From contig CP042279.1 of NCBI GenBank assembly GCA_007858575.1, forward strand, positions 1,116,001 through 1,180,000: a stretch of 64,000 nucleotides of DNA, in the 5' to 3' direction. The notes under the pieces were generated by a model. The model was not told where the DNA came from, searched no databases, and saw nothing but the letters and a program-made list of their open reading frames with translations. The stretch comes from Streptomyces sp. WAC08241 (lineage in GTDB: Bacteria; Actinomycetota; Actinomycetes; Streptomycetales; Streptomycetaceae). Position numbers and translations under genes: made by a program. Below are positions 45,008-54,433 of the stretch, one piece after another. The stretch's first letter is position 1. Every line of letters begins with the position of its first letter.

Positions 45008-45745
45008 CGCGACTGCTGCGCGGAACGGCGGAGGAGACGGACGGAAAGGCTCCGGACCCCGGGGCGGCCCCGCCGGGGCGGGCCCGGCGCGGACGCCCCG
45101 GACGCCCCCGAGACCCCGGACGCTCACGAGGCTCCGGACGACGGCGACAACGACGGGGACCACGACGGCGACCACGACGGCGACGGCGGCAGCGACCACG
45201 ACGGCGGCAGCGACCACGACGACGACGGCGGCAGCGATCGGTTCACCCGCCGATGGCGCACGGCCGTCCTCGTCGCGGCCGTCGCCGCCCTCCTCCTCGG
45301 CGGGAGCGGCTTCTTCTACGGCGCCCACCAGCTCCGGTCCACCCCGTCCGCCCGCAACCACGCGCTCACCGACACCGCCGCCACCACCCGCGTCGGCGGC
45401 GACGTCGGCGAGGGCCTCGCCCGGGTCTTCTCGTACGCGCCCGGCCAGGCGGACGCCGCCGAACGCTCCGCCGCGACCGTCCTCTCCGGACGCGCCGCCC
45501 GCCAGTACACCGATCTGTTCGCCCAGGTCCGCGCGAGCCTGGTCGAGCAGCGCCTCACCCTCACCACCCAGGCCGTCCGCACCGGGGTGATCGACCTCCA
45601 CGGGAACACCGCGCGCCTGCTCGTGTTCCTCGACCAGACCTCGCGGCGCGACACGGCACCTGCCACGTCCGCCGCCGCCCAGCTCACCGTCACCGCGGAG
45701 TTCCGGGACGACCGGTGGCTGATCGTCGACATCAAGGCCCGCTGA
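45004..45745 (+). CDS. Mce-associated membrane protein (Mas) 2 with Asp/Gly/His repeat
   Basis: About 248 aa. The cytoplasmic N-terminus is very acidic and repetitive (units of GDHD and GGSDHD), followed by a helix (WRTAVLVAAVAALLLGGSGF). The external Mas domain then runs ARVFSYAPGQADAAERSAAT, VLSGRAARQYTDLFAQVRAS, LTTQAVRTGVIDLHGNTARL and LTVTAEFRDDRWLIVDIKA. Indels near 45095 and before the repeat. A 30-residue run of mostly Asp, Gly and His is unusual and could bind divalent metal or be a simple spacer. Confidence 0.85.
45133..45236 (+). repeat. short tandem repeat encoding Asp/Gly/His track
   Basis: Imperfect tandem copies of GGCGACCACGAC and GGCAGCGACCACGAC units inside the second Mas gene. 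They encode the acidic GDHD and GGSDHD segments. All copies keep the reading frame (unit lengths are multiples of three). Confidence 0.8.
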
Positions 45746-45794
45746 CCATGGCACGAACGTGCGCATGCGCACGAGCGGGAGACGGGAGCACTCC

Positions 45795-46336
45795 ATGACA
45801 CGCGCGGTCCGCACCCCGGCGGGCATCCGGCCGGCCCTGACGGTGGCCCTCGTGCTCACCCTCGTCGCGGGCGCCTTCGCGGCCTGGGCGGGCCGGGACT
45901 GGTACGCCGCGGCCCACGACGACTCCGCCGCGTACGCCGTGCAGCGCGACCGCGCGCTGGCGGCGGGGGAGCAGGCCGTGCAGAACCTCAACACGCTCGA
46001 CCACCGGCGCGTGGACCAGGGCCTGGACCTCTGGGAGTCCTCCACGACCGGCGAACTGCACGAGCAACTCGTCGACGGCCGGACGGAGTTCGCCGGTCAG
46101 GTGAAGGCCGCGAAGACGGTGACCACGGCCCGGGTGCTCTCCGGCGCCGTCACCGAGCTCGACGACCGCGCGGGGCGGGCCCGGCTGCTCGTCGCCCTGC
46201 GCGTCACCGTCACGACGCCCGACAGCAAGAGCACGGACAAGGACAGCCGCATGCTGGGCGAACTCACCCGGACCGACGGGCAGTGGAAGCTCAGTGCCCT
46301 GGGCAGGCCCCCGTGGGCGGCACGGCGGCCGGCTGA
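45795..46336 (+). CDS. Mce-associated membrane protein (Mas) 3
   Basis: About 180 aa. MTRAVRTPAGIRPALTVALV leads into the helix LTLVAGAFAAWAGRDWY, then a Mas domain: RALAAGEQAVQNLNTLDHRR, VDQGLDLWESSTTGELHEQL, ARVLSGAVTELDDRAGRARL, TRTDGQWKLSALGQAP. ATG 45795 has GGGAG upstream; an earlier ATG at 45748 in another frame is not supported. One indel near 46305 hides the end (VGGTAAG, TGA 46334). First gene in the operon with a real gap (49 bp) before it. Confidence 0.85.
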
Positions 46337-46382
46337 CCGGCCCGCCCCCGAGAGCCGCCCGCACCCGAAAGGACGACGCACG

Positions 46383-47154
46383 ATGCCCACGCCCCGCCAC
46401 CACCTCAACCGCCAGCGCCGCCGCCAGGCCCTCGCCACCGCCGCGCCCGAGGACACGGCCCCCGCCCCCGCGCGTCCGTGGGCTCTGACCGGGCCGTCCC
46501 CCGGACCGGACGGCCGACGACGGCGAAGCCCGTACGGGAGAAGGCCGGAGAGACGGCCGGAGAGACGGCCGGGGAGCCGGAGCGGGAGGTCGCCGCCGGC
46601 AGGAGGACCCGGTCACGCGGGCCCGTCCCCTCGTGGTCCTCTGCGTCCTCACCCTCCTCCTCGGCGGCTTCGCCGGCTGGGCGCACAGCAGGGCGGCCGG
46701 GCTCCGCGACGAGCCCGCCCGCGGCAACACGGCCTCACCGACCTCGCCCGTACCAGCGAGATCAAGGGCAGACCGCCGCGGCCGTCGCCGCGCTCTTCTC
46801 CTACGACCACGCCGACCCGGCCGCCTTCGAGAAGGCCGGGAAGACCCTGCTCACCGGGAAGGCCGTCGCACAGCACCGGACGCTGTTCGGCGGGGTGCTC
46901 GCCCGGGCGGCCGAGGAGAAGACGGTGATCACCACGGCGGTCACCGACAGCGCGGTCGAGCGGATCGACGGCGACCGCGCCCGGGTCCTGGTCTACGCCG
47001 ACCAGAGCAGCGTGAGCACGGCCGGAACCACCAAGGGCGGCAAGCAGCAGAAGGCGCAGGACCAGGGGTCTACGCGGGCGCCATGTTCGCCGTGGACGTC
47101 GTCCACCGGGACGGCCGCTGGCTCGTCGAGAACATCGACACCTTCGGCCGCTGA
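46383..47154 (+). CDS. Mce-associated membrane protein (Mas) 4
   Basis: About 258 aa. Long basic, proline-rich cytoplasmic N-terminus (MPTPRHHLNRQRRRQALATA), a short repeat of GETA units, helix LVVLCVLTLLLGGFAGWAHS, then a Mas domain: LTDLARTSEIKGQTAAAVAA, LFSYDHADPAAFEKAGKTLL, DRARVLVYADQSSVSTAG, MFAVDVVHRDGRWLVENIDT. Indels near 46515, 46628, 46738 and 47067. Its TGA overlaps the first unit of the 8-bp repeat array. Confidence 0.85.
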
Positions 47155-47280
47155 GCCGCCGAGCCGCTGAGCCGCCGAGCCGCTGAGTCACCGAACTGCC
47201 GAACTGCCGAGCCGCCGAACTGCCGAGCCGCCGAGTCACCGGACCGCCGAATCACCGGACTGCCGAGCCGCCCGGCCGCC
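47153..47280. repeat. 16-unit tandem array of an 8-bp repeat
   Basis: Sixteen contiguous octamers with consensus GAGCCGCC. Variants: GAGCCGCT, GAGTCACC, GAACTGCC, GGACCGCC, GAATCACC, GGACTGCC and a final CGGCCGCC. The register is exact from 47153 to 47280. The array starts inside the mas4 stop codon and ends 24 bp from the stop of the convergent methyltransferase gene. Unit length is not a multiple of three, so it is non-coding; copies can partly pair with each other only weakly. Confidence 0.92.
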
Positions 47281-47303
47281 ACGGGCCTTCCGGGAAAGCC
47301 CGG

Positions 47304-48075
47304 TCACCCCGCCCGCGTGGCGACGAGCACCGTCGCGTACAGCTCCTCGCACGTGACGATCCGCGCCGCCAGGCCGTGCGCGGAGACCGCCTCCACCGCC
47401 CGGTCCGCCTGCCGCTCGCTCGTCTCCACCAGCAGGTGCCCGCCCGGCGCCAGCCACTCCGGCGCCCCGGCGGCGACCCGCCGCAGCACGTCGAGGCCGT
47501 CCGGGCCGCCGTCGAGCGTGACGAGCGGCTCGTGGTCGCGGGCCTCGGGCGGCAGCAGGCCGATGTCCCCGGTGGGCACGTACGGCACGTTGGCGACCAG
47601 GACGTCGACCCGGCCCCGCAGCTCCGGCGGCAGCGGCGCGAACAGGTCCCCTCGTACACCCGGCCGCCCCGCGGCTCGACGTTCCGCCGGGCGCACTCCA
47701 CCGCCGCCGGCTCGACGTCCGAGGCGTGCACCTCCGCGCCCTCGACCCGGTCGAGCAGCACCGCGGCCGCCGCTCCCGACCCGCAGCACAGGTCGACGCA
47801 GAGCGCGCCGGGCGCGGCCAGCTCCACCGCCCGCCCGACCAGGAACCCGGTCCGCCGCCGGGGCACGAACACCCCGGGCCGACGGCGATCCGCAGCCCGG
47901 CGAACTCCGCCCACCCCACGACGTGCTCCAGGGGCAGGCCGGCGGCCCGCCGCTCGACCATCAGGTCCAGCTCGGCGGGCCCGGTGGCCGCCGCGAGCAG
48001 CATCGCGGCCTCCTCCTCGGCGAAGACGCACCCGGCGGCCCGCAGCCGCTCGGCCACCCCCGCGCCGTACGCCAC
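47304..48075 (-). CDS. HemK/PrmC-like protein N5-glutamine methyltransferase
   Basis: About 257 aa. SAM motif CVDLCCGSGAAAAVLL; EVHASDVEPAAVECARRNVE; the NPPY motif appears as VANVPYVPTGDIGLLPPE (Asn-Val-Pro-Tyr). Upstream VPRRRTGFLVGRAVELA matches HemK. C-terminal LAPGGHLLVETSERQADRAV. The Asn and Tyr that hold the glutamine amide are kept. This is a side branch common in Streptomyces beside the prfA-linked prmC; the substrate need not be a release factor. GTG 48075 lies next to the stop of the gpx gene. Indels near 47650 and 47879. Confidence 0.85.
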
Positions 48076-48076
48076 G

Positions 48077-48557
48077 TCAGGCAAGCCGCGCCTCGATGGC
48101 CGCCACGACCTCGGGGCGTCCGGCTCGGTGCGCGGACGGAAGCGGGTGACCTCCCCGTCCGGACCGATCAGGAACTTCTCGAAGTTCCACTGCACGTCAC
48201 CGGCCTCGCCTCGGCGTCCGCGACCTTCACCAGCTCCGCGTAGAGCGGGTGGCGGTCCGCGCCGTTGACGTCCGTCTTCTCCAGGAGCGGGAAGGACACG
48301 CCGTACGTCGTCGAGCAGAACGTCCGGATCTCCTCCGCGCTGCCCGGCTCCTGGCCCGCGAACTGGTTGCAGGGCACGCCGAGCACGGTGAGGCCGCGCT
48401 CCCCGTACTCCTTCTGCAGCCGCTCCAGACCCGCGTACTGCGGGGTCAGACCGCACTTGGAGGCGACGTTCACCACCAGGACGGCGCGGTCGCGGTAGTC
48501 GGCCAGGGTGACCGGCTCGCCGGTCAGGGTCTTCAGCGGGATGTCGTACAGGCTCAT
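48077..48557 (-). CDS. glutathione-peroxidase-family thiol peroxidase
   Basis: About 160 aa. Cys-type active site: VVNVASKCGLTPQYAGL (peroxidatic Cys), TVLGVPCNQFAGQEPG (Gln), DVQWNFEKFLIG (Trp and Asn). Actinobacteria lack glutathione, so thioredoxin or mycothiol systems are the likely reductants. Start MSLYDIPLKTLTGEPVTLAD at ATG 48557. Indels near 48118 and 48208. Overlaps nothing, but its stop is within 5 bp of the methyltransferase start. Confidence 0.92.
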
Positions 48558-48581
48558 GGCCGCTCCTCGTGCGCACGGGGG

Positions 48582-48615
48582 ATGGGGTTCGATCTGCCCC
48601 ATGGGGTTTGATCTG
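48582..48615. repeat. direct repeat in gpx / DUF6011 divergent promoter
   Basis: ATGGGGTTCGATCTG (48582-48596) and ATGGGGTTTGATCTG (48601-48615) differ at one base and are 19 bp apart. The junction contains the palindrome CCCCATGGGG (48597-48606). They occupy most of the 61-bp gap between two divergent starts. Confidence 0.55.
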
Positions 48616-48618
48616 ACC

Positions 48619-48845
48619 ATGGGCGACGAACCACTGGCAATCCCGATCGACTCCACCGCACGACCGGCGCCGCGCCGGGTCCTCTGCCGGCTCTGCGGCC
48701 GCCCTCTGACGGGCGCGGACTCGCGCCGCACCGGCCTCGGCCCGACCTGCGACGCCAAGCTCCACCCGCCGGGCCCGGAGATCCGCACCCGCCGCCACGA
48801 GGTGGAGCAGGACGCGCTGCCGGGCCTGGACCGGCCGGGGCGTGA
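48619..48845 (+). CDS. small DUF6011-type Cys-rich protein
   Basis: About 75 aa. Core LCRLCGRPLTGADSRRTGLG then PTCDAKL: CxxC plus a distant Cys, a probable zinc-binding site, as in DUF6011 proteins. The C-terminal end is charged (RRHEVEQDALPG). I end it at TGA 48843 assuming a G-run loss near 48838; unshifted, the frame runs into the next gene. ATG 48619 lies 3 bp after the second direct repeat. Function unknown. Its position directly before an RNA ligase suggests a nucleic-acid link, but that is inference. Confidence 0.6.
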
Positions 48846-48955
48846 GCCGCGCGACGCTACCAGCCGCGAAAACCGGTGGGCTAGCGGTTTCCCGGCCCGG
48901 CAGGCTGGCCGCGATGAGAACGCCACCCGAGCCACCGGAACCGGAGTCCTGAACC

Positions 48956-50025
48956 GTGTCGACCCTGCGCGTCACCGCCGAAGTCCTGACCGTCCACCCC
49001 CACCCCGACGCCGACGCCCTGGAACTGGCCCAGGTCGGCTCTACCGGGCCGTCGTCGCCAAGGGCGCCTACGAGACCGGCGACGCCGCCGTCTACATCCC
49101 CGAGCAGGCGGTGCTGCCCGCCGCGCTCATCGAGGAGCTGGGACTGACCGGGCGCCTCGCCGGAGGGAACGCGGACCGGGTCAAGGCGGTGCGGCTGCGC
49201 GGAGAGCTGTCCCAGGGCCTCGTCTGCCGGCCCGCCGCCCTCGCGGACACCGACCTCGTACGGGCCGCGGCCGAGGGCACCGACTTCGCGGAGCGGCTCG
49301 GCATCGTCAAGTGGGCACCGCCGATACCGACGCACATGAGCGGGGACGTGGAGGCCGCGCCCGACCTGCTGCCCTGGGTCGACGTCGAGAACCTCCAGCG
49401 CTACCCGGACGTCTTCGAGCCCGGTGAGCCCGTCGTCCTGACGGAGAAGCTCCACGGCACGGCCTGCCTGCTGACGTACGGGGCCGGGGACGGGCGCGTC
49501 CAGGTCTCCTCCAAGGGCTTCGGGGCCAAGGGCCTCGCCCTCAAGGAGGACCCGCGCAACCTGTACTGGCGCGCCGTCCACGGCCACGGCCTGGCCGCCG
49601 TCGCCGAGCGCCTGGCGAAGCGCCTCGGCGCCCGCCGCGTCGGCCTCTTCGGCGAGGTGTACGGCTCCGGGGTCCAGGACCTGGTGTACGGCGCCGACGC
49701 CCGGAGCGGGACCGTCGGGTACGCGCTGTTCGACGTGTCCGCCGAGATCGACGGACAGGTCCGCTGGCTGGACCCGGCCGAGGTCCTGGAGCCCGGCGAG
49801 GTCCCGCTCGTCCCGCGCCTGTACTCCGGCCCGTACGACCTGGACACCGTCCTCGCCCACGCGAGCGGCCGGGAGACGGTCTCCGGCCGGGAGGCGCACC
49901 TGCGGGAGGGCGTCGTCGTCCGGCCCGCGACCGAGCGGTACAGCCCGGTCCTGGGCGGTCGGGCCATCGCCAAGGCGGTCAGCCCGGCCTACCTCACCCG
50001 CAAGGGCGGCACCGAGTTCGAGTGA
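48956..50025 (+). CDS. RNA ligase, Deinococcus DraRnl (DRB0094) type
   Basis: About 356 aa. N-terminal OB-fold-like region ([40 protein letters not shown]). Adenylyltransferase motifs: [11 protein letters not shown], with the nucleotidyl Lys near residue 165; [39 protein letters not shown]. This family seals 3'-OH/5'-PO4 RNA nicks in DNA-bridged or RNA duplexes, suggesting RNA repair. GTG 48956. One indel near 49040 (GGCCTCTAC read as GGCTCTAC) is the only break. Confidence 0.85.
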
Positions 50026-50041
50026 GCGGCGCCGAAGGGCC

Positions 50042-50909
50042 TCACAGCTTCCGGAACAGGCCCTCCTGGACCACCGACACCAGGAGCCTGCCCTCGCGGT
50101 CGTAGATCCGGCCCCGCGCGAGTCCCCGGCCGCCCGTGGCGATCGGGGACTCCTGGTCGTACAGGAACCACTCGTCCGCCCGGAACGGCCGGTGGAACCA
50201 CATCGCGTGGTCCAGCGACGCCATGTCGAAGCCGCGCGGCCCCCAGAGGGGCTCGACCGGGATCCGGACCGCGTCGAGCAGGGTCATGTCCGAGGCGTAC
50301 GTCAGGGCGCAGGTGTGGACCAGCGGGTCGTCGCCCAGCGGCCCCACGGCCCGCATCCACACCGCGCTGCGCGGGTCCGCGCCCTCGACCTCCTCCTTCG
50401 TCCAGCGCAGCCGGTCCACGTACCGGATGTCGAAGGGCTGCCGGCGGGCCATCCGCTCCAGGGTCTCCGGCAGCGCCCCGAGGTGGTCGCGGATCTCGTC
50501 CACCAGCATCGGCAGGCCCTCCGGGTCCGTCAGGTGCCGGGGCGGGAGCTGGTGCTCGAAGCCCGCCTCCTCCGGCCGGTGGAAGGAGGCCGTCAGATTG
50601 AAGACCGTCCGCCCCTCCTGCACCGCCGTGACCCGGCGGGTCGTGAACGAGCGCCCGTCGCGCACCCGCTCCACCTGGTACACGATCGGCACTCCCGGGG
50701 CGGCCCGGCCGCAGGAAGTAGGCGTGCAGCGAGTGCACCGGCCGGTCCTCCTCCACGGTCCGCCCGGCCGCCACCAGGGCCTGTCCGGCGACCTGTCCGC
50801 CGAAGACCCGCTGGAGCGACTCCTGCGGGCTGCGGCCCCGGAAGATGTCGACCTCGATCCGCTCCAGGTCGAGCAGGTCGACCAGTCTCTCGGCGGGGTT
50901 GGTCACCAC
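50042..50909 (-). CDS. tesB: acyl-CoA thioesterase II (TesB)
   Basis: Double-hotdog thioesterase hydrolysing acyl-CoA, about 289 aa. [78 protein letters not shown] in hotdog 1; [20 protein letters not shown] with the catalytic Asp region, [20 protein letters not shown] and [11 protein letters not shown] in hotdog 2. One indel near 50697. GTG start at 50909, 10 bp after the helicase stop, so it is probably co-transcribed with it. Confidence 0.94.
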
Positions 50910-50919
50910 GGAACTCCTC

Positions 50920-53426
50920 CTACAACTGTCCGACGGACGTCACGCGGACGACCGCGCGGCCCTCCTCGTCGGAGGCCGCGAGATCCACCTCCGCGCTGAT
51001 GCCCCAGTCATGGTCGCCGTTGGGGTCGGCGAAGGTCTGCCGGACGCGCCACAGGCCGTGCGCCGCGTCCTCCTCGATGGACAGCAGCTTCGGGCCGCGC
51101 GCGTCCGGGCCCGTACCGAGGTCGTCGTACTCGTCCCAGTACGCGTCCATCGCCCCGCCCCACGCGTCCGCGTCCCAGCCGGACTCGGCGTCCAGCTCGC
51201 CGAGCGCGGCCACGTTGTCCAGGGCGGCCAGCTCCACCCGGCGGAACAGGGCGTTGCGCACCAGGACCCGGAAGGCGCGGGCGTTGGCCGTGACCGGCTT
51301 GACCTGGTCGGCCTTCTCCTGGGCCTCCTCGGCCGTCTGGACCTCCGGGTTCGCCAACTGCTCCCACTCGTCGAGCAGCGAGGAGTCCACCTGGCGCACC
51401 ATCTCGCCCAGCCAGGCGATCAGGTCCTCCAGGTCCTCGGTCTTCAGGTCGTCCGGGATGGTGTGGTCCAGCGCCTTGTACGCGCTCGCGAGGTAGCGCA
51501 GGACGATGCCCTCGGTCCGTGCCAGCTCGTACCAGGAGGTGAACTCGGTGAAGGAAAGCGCCCGTTCGTACATGTCGCGGATGACCGACTTCGGCGACAC
51601 CGGGTGGTCGCCCACCCACGGGTGCGACGTCCGGTAGACGCCGTACGCGTGCCAGAGCAGCTCCTCCAGCGGCTTCGGGTACGAGATCTCCTGGAGCCGC
51701 TCCATCCGCTCCTCGTACTCGACGCCGTCCGCCTTCATCCTCCCCACGGCCTCGCCGCGCGCCTTGTTCTGCATGGCGGCGAGGATCTGGCGCGGGTCGT
51801 CGAGCGTCGACTCCACCACGGACACCATGTCCAGGGCGTACGAGGGGATTCGGGGTCGAGGAGGTCGAACGCGGCGAGCGCGAACGTCGACAGCGGCTGG
51901 TTGAGCGCGAAGTCCTGCTGGAGGTCGACCGTCAGCCGGATCGTGCGCCCCTCGGCGTCCGGCTCGTCGAGCTGCTCCACCACGCCGCCGTCGAGCAGCG
52001 AGCGGTAGATCGCGATGGCCCGGCGGATGTGCCGCAACTGCGCCTTGCGCGGCTCGTGGTTGTCCTCCAGGAGCCCCCGCATGGCCTCGAAGGCGTTGCC
52101 CGGCCGGGCGATCACCGAGAGCAGCATGATGTTGGTGACCTTGAAGCGGGAGGTCAGCGGCTCCGGTTCGGCCGCGATCAGCTTCTCGAAGGTCGTGTCG
52201 CTCCAGGCGACGAAGCCCTCCGGGCCTTCTTGCGGACCACCTTGCGGCGCTTCTTCGGGTCGTCGCCGGCCTTCGCGAGCGCCTTCTCGTTCTCGATGAC
52301 GTGCTCGGGGCCTGCGCGACGACCAGACCGGCCGTGTCGAAGCCGGCCCGGCCCGCCCGGCCCGCGATCTGGTGGAACTCGCGGCGCGCAGCGTGCGCAC
52401 CCGGTTGCCGTCGTACTTGGTGAGGGCGGTGAAGAGCACGGTGCGGATCGGCACGTTCACGCCCACGCCGAGCGTGTCCGTCCCGCAGATCACCTTCAGC
52501 AGACCGGCCTGCGCCAGCTTCTCCACCAGGCGCCGGTACTTGGCAGCATGCCGGCGTGGTGCACGCCGATGCCGTGGCGCACGAACCGGGAGAGGTTCTG
52601 GCCGAACTTGGTGGTGAAGCGGAAGTTGCCGATCAGCTCCGCGATCCTGTCCTTCTCCTCGCGCGTGCACATGTTGATGCTCATCAGCGACTGCGCGCGC
52701 TCGACGGCCTGCGCCTGCGTGAAGTGCACGATGTAGACGGGCGCCTGCCTGGTCTCCAGGAGTTCCGTCAGGGTGTCCGTGATGGGGTGAGCCGGTACTC
52801 GTACGAGAGGGGCACCGGCCGGGTCGCCGAGCGGACCACCGAGGTCGGCCGGCCCGTGCGCCGGGTCAGGTCCTTCTCGAACATCGACACGTCGCCGAGC
52901 GTCGCCGACATCAGCACGAACTGCGCCTGGGGGAGTTCGAGCAGCGGGATCTGCCAGGCCCAGCCGCGGTCCTGCTCGGCGTAGAAGTGGAACTCGTCCA
53001 TGACGACCTGGCCGATGTCGGCGTACCTGCCGTCCCGCAGCGCGATCGAGGCGAGGACCTCCGCCGTGCAGCAGATCACCGGCGCGTCCGCGTTCACGGA
53101 GGCGTCGCCGGTCAGCATGCCGACGTTCTCGGTGCCGAAGAGCTTGCACAGGTCGAAGAACTTCTCCGACACCAGCGCCTTGATCGGCGCGGTGTAGAAG
53201 GTCACCTGGTCGTTCGCGAGCGCGGTGAAGTGCGCGCCCGCCGCCACCAGCGACTTTCCCGACCCGGTGGGGTGGACAGGATGACGTTCGCCCCGGAGAC
53301 GACCTCGATCAGCGCCTCTTCCTGGGCCGGGTAGAGCGTGATGCCCCGCTCCTCGGCCCAGGAGGAGAAGGCCTCGAAGAGGGCGTCGGGGTCGGCGGTC
53401 GGCGGAAGCTGGTCGATAAGGGTCAC
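50920..53426 (-). CDS. DEAD/DEAH-box RNA helicase with DUF3516 C-terminus
   Basis: About 837 aa. Helicase core: [20 protein letters not shown] (Q-like), Walker [32 protein letters not shown] (motif II as DEFH), [10 protein letters not shown] (III), [36 protein letters not shown] (VI). The C-terminal half ([60 protein letters not shown]) is the actinobacterial DUF3516 region of Ski2/Mtr4-like helicases. Roughly six indels, including one inside Walker A (near 53271). GTG start at 53426. Confidence 0.9.
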
Positions 53427-53558
53427 GCCCCCATCTTGCCTGGATTCCGTCCGGAGGAGGGAACCGGCCGGCGACGGTGTTGATCACGAGCGGTAGGCTC
53501 GTCCGTCGACCGGGCGTCAACCGAGCGGCCGGCAGGGGAGAAACGGGGCGGGCCAACC

Positions 53559-54348
53559 ATGATGGGACCGGCGCACTCGCTGTCCGGAGCGGCGGCCTGG
53601 CTGGGGGTCGGAGCCCTCGCGGCGGCCTACGACCGCCCGATGCCCTGGCCGGTGCTCGTCGTCGGCGCGCTCATCTGCGCGGGCGCCGCCCTCGCCCCCG
53701 ACCTCGACCACAAGTCCGCGACCATCTCGCGCTCCTTCGGACCCTCTCCAAGATCCTCTGCGGGATCATCGACAAGCTGTCGTACGCCGTCTACAAGGCC
53801 ACCCGCTCCAAGGCCGACCCCGGCGGACCGGAGGGCACCGGACCCTCACCCACACCTGGCTCTGGGCGGCCCTGATGGGCGTCGGGGCCTCCGCGGCGGC
53901 GGTCGGCGGCGGCCGGTGGGCGGTCCTCGCCCTCCTCTTCGTCCACCTCGTCCTGGCCGTGGAGGGCCTCCTGTGGAAGGCCGCCCGCGCCTCCAGCGAC
54001 GTCCTGGTCTGGTTGCTCGGCGCGGCCGGCGCCTGGATCATGGCGGACATCCTGGAGGACCCCGGCAACGGCGCGAACTGGTTCTTCACCGGCCCCGGCC
54101 AGGAGTACCTGTGGCTCGGCCTGCCGATCGTCCTCGGCGCCCTCGTCCACGACATCGGCGACGCCCTGACGGTCTCGGGCTGCCCGGTCCTCTGGCCCAT
54201 ACCCGTCGGCCGCAAGTTCTGGTACCCGGTCGGCCCGCCCAAGTTCATGCGGTTCCGGGCCGGGAGCTGGGTCGAGCTGAAGGTCCTCACCCCCGCCTTC
54301 ATGCTCCTGGGCGGGCTCGGCGGAGCCTTCGCGCTCGGCTACGTGTAG
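53559..54348 (+). CDS. membrane-bound metal-dependent hydrolase, YdjM/DUF457 type
   Basis: About 264 aa. [20 protein letters not shown] begins the family; [20 protein letters not shown] holds the conserved Asp-His. [17 protein letters not shown] is the conserved HT motif; [20 protein letters not shown] and a C-terminal helix [19 protein letters not shown]. Five or more helices. Relatives are called hydrolases from motif alone. Indels near 53743 and 53840. Followed by a strong hairpin. Confidence 0.85.
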
Positions 54349-54383
54349 CTCCACCCGCACAGGTGGCTCCACCCGCGCACGTA

Positions 54384-54416
54384 GAGGCCCGCACCGGACA
54401 TCCGGTGCGGGCCCTC
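54384..54416. terminator. bidirectional hairpin
   Basis: GGCCCGCACCGG (54386-54397) pairs perfectly with CCGGTGCGGGCC (54402-54413) around a 4-nt loop, with GAG/CTC extending the stem. Placed between the convergent YdjM-like gene and the ABC exporter pair. Confidence 0.8.
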
Positions 54417-54433
54417 TCCCGCGTGCGGCCCGG

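Noticed and set aside
47153..47280. CRISPR-like repeat array
   Set aside because: Units are 8 bp and directly adjacent with no unique spacers, and no cas genes are nearby.
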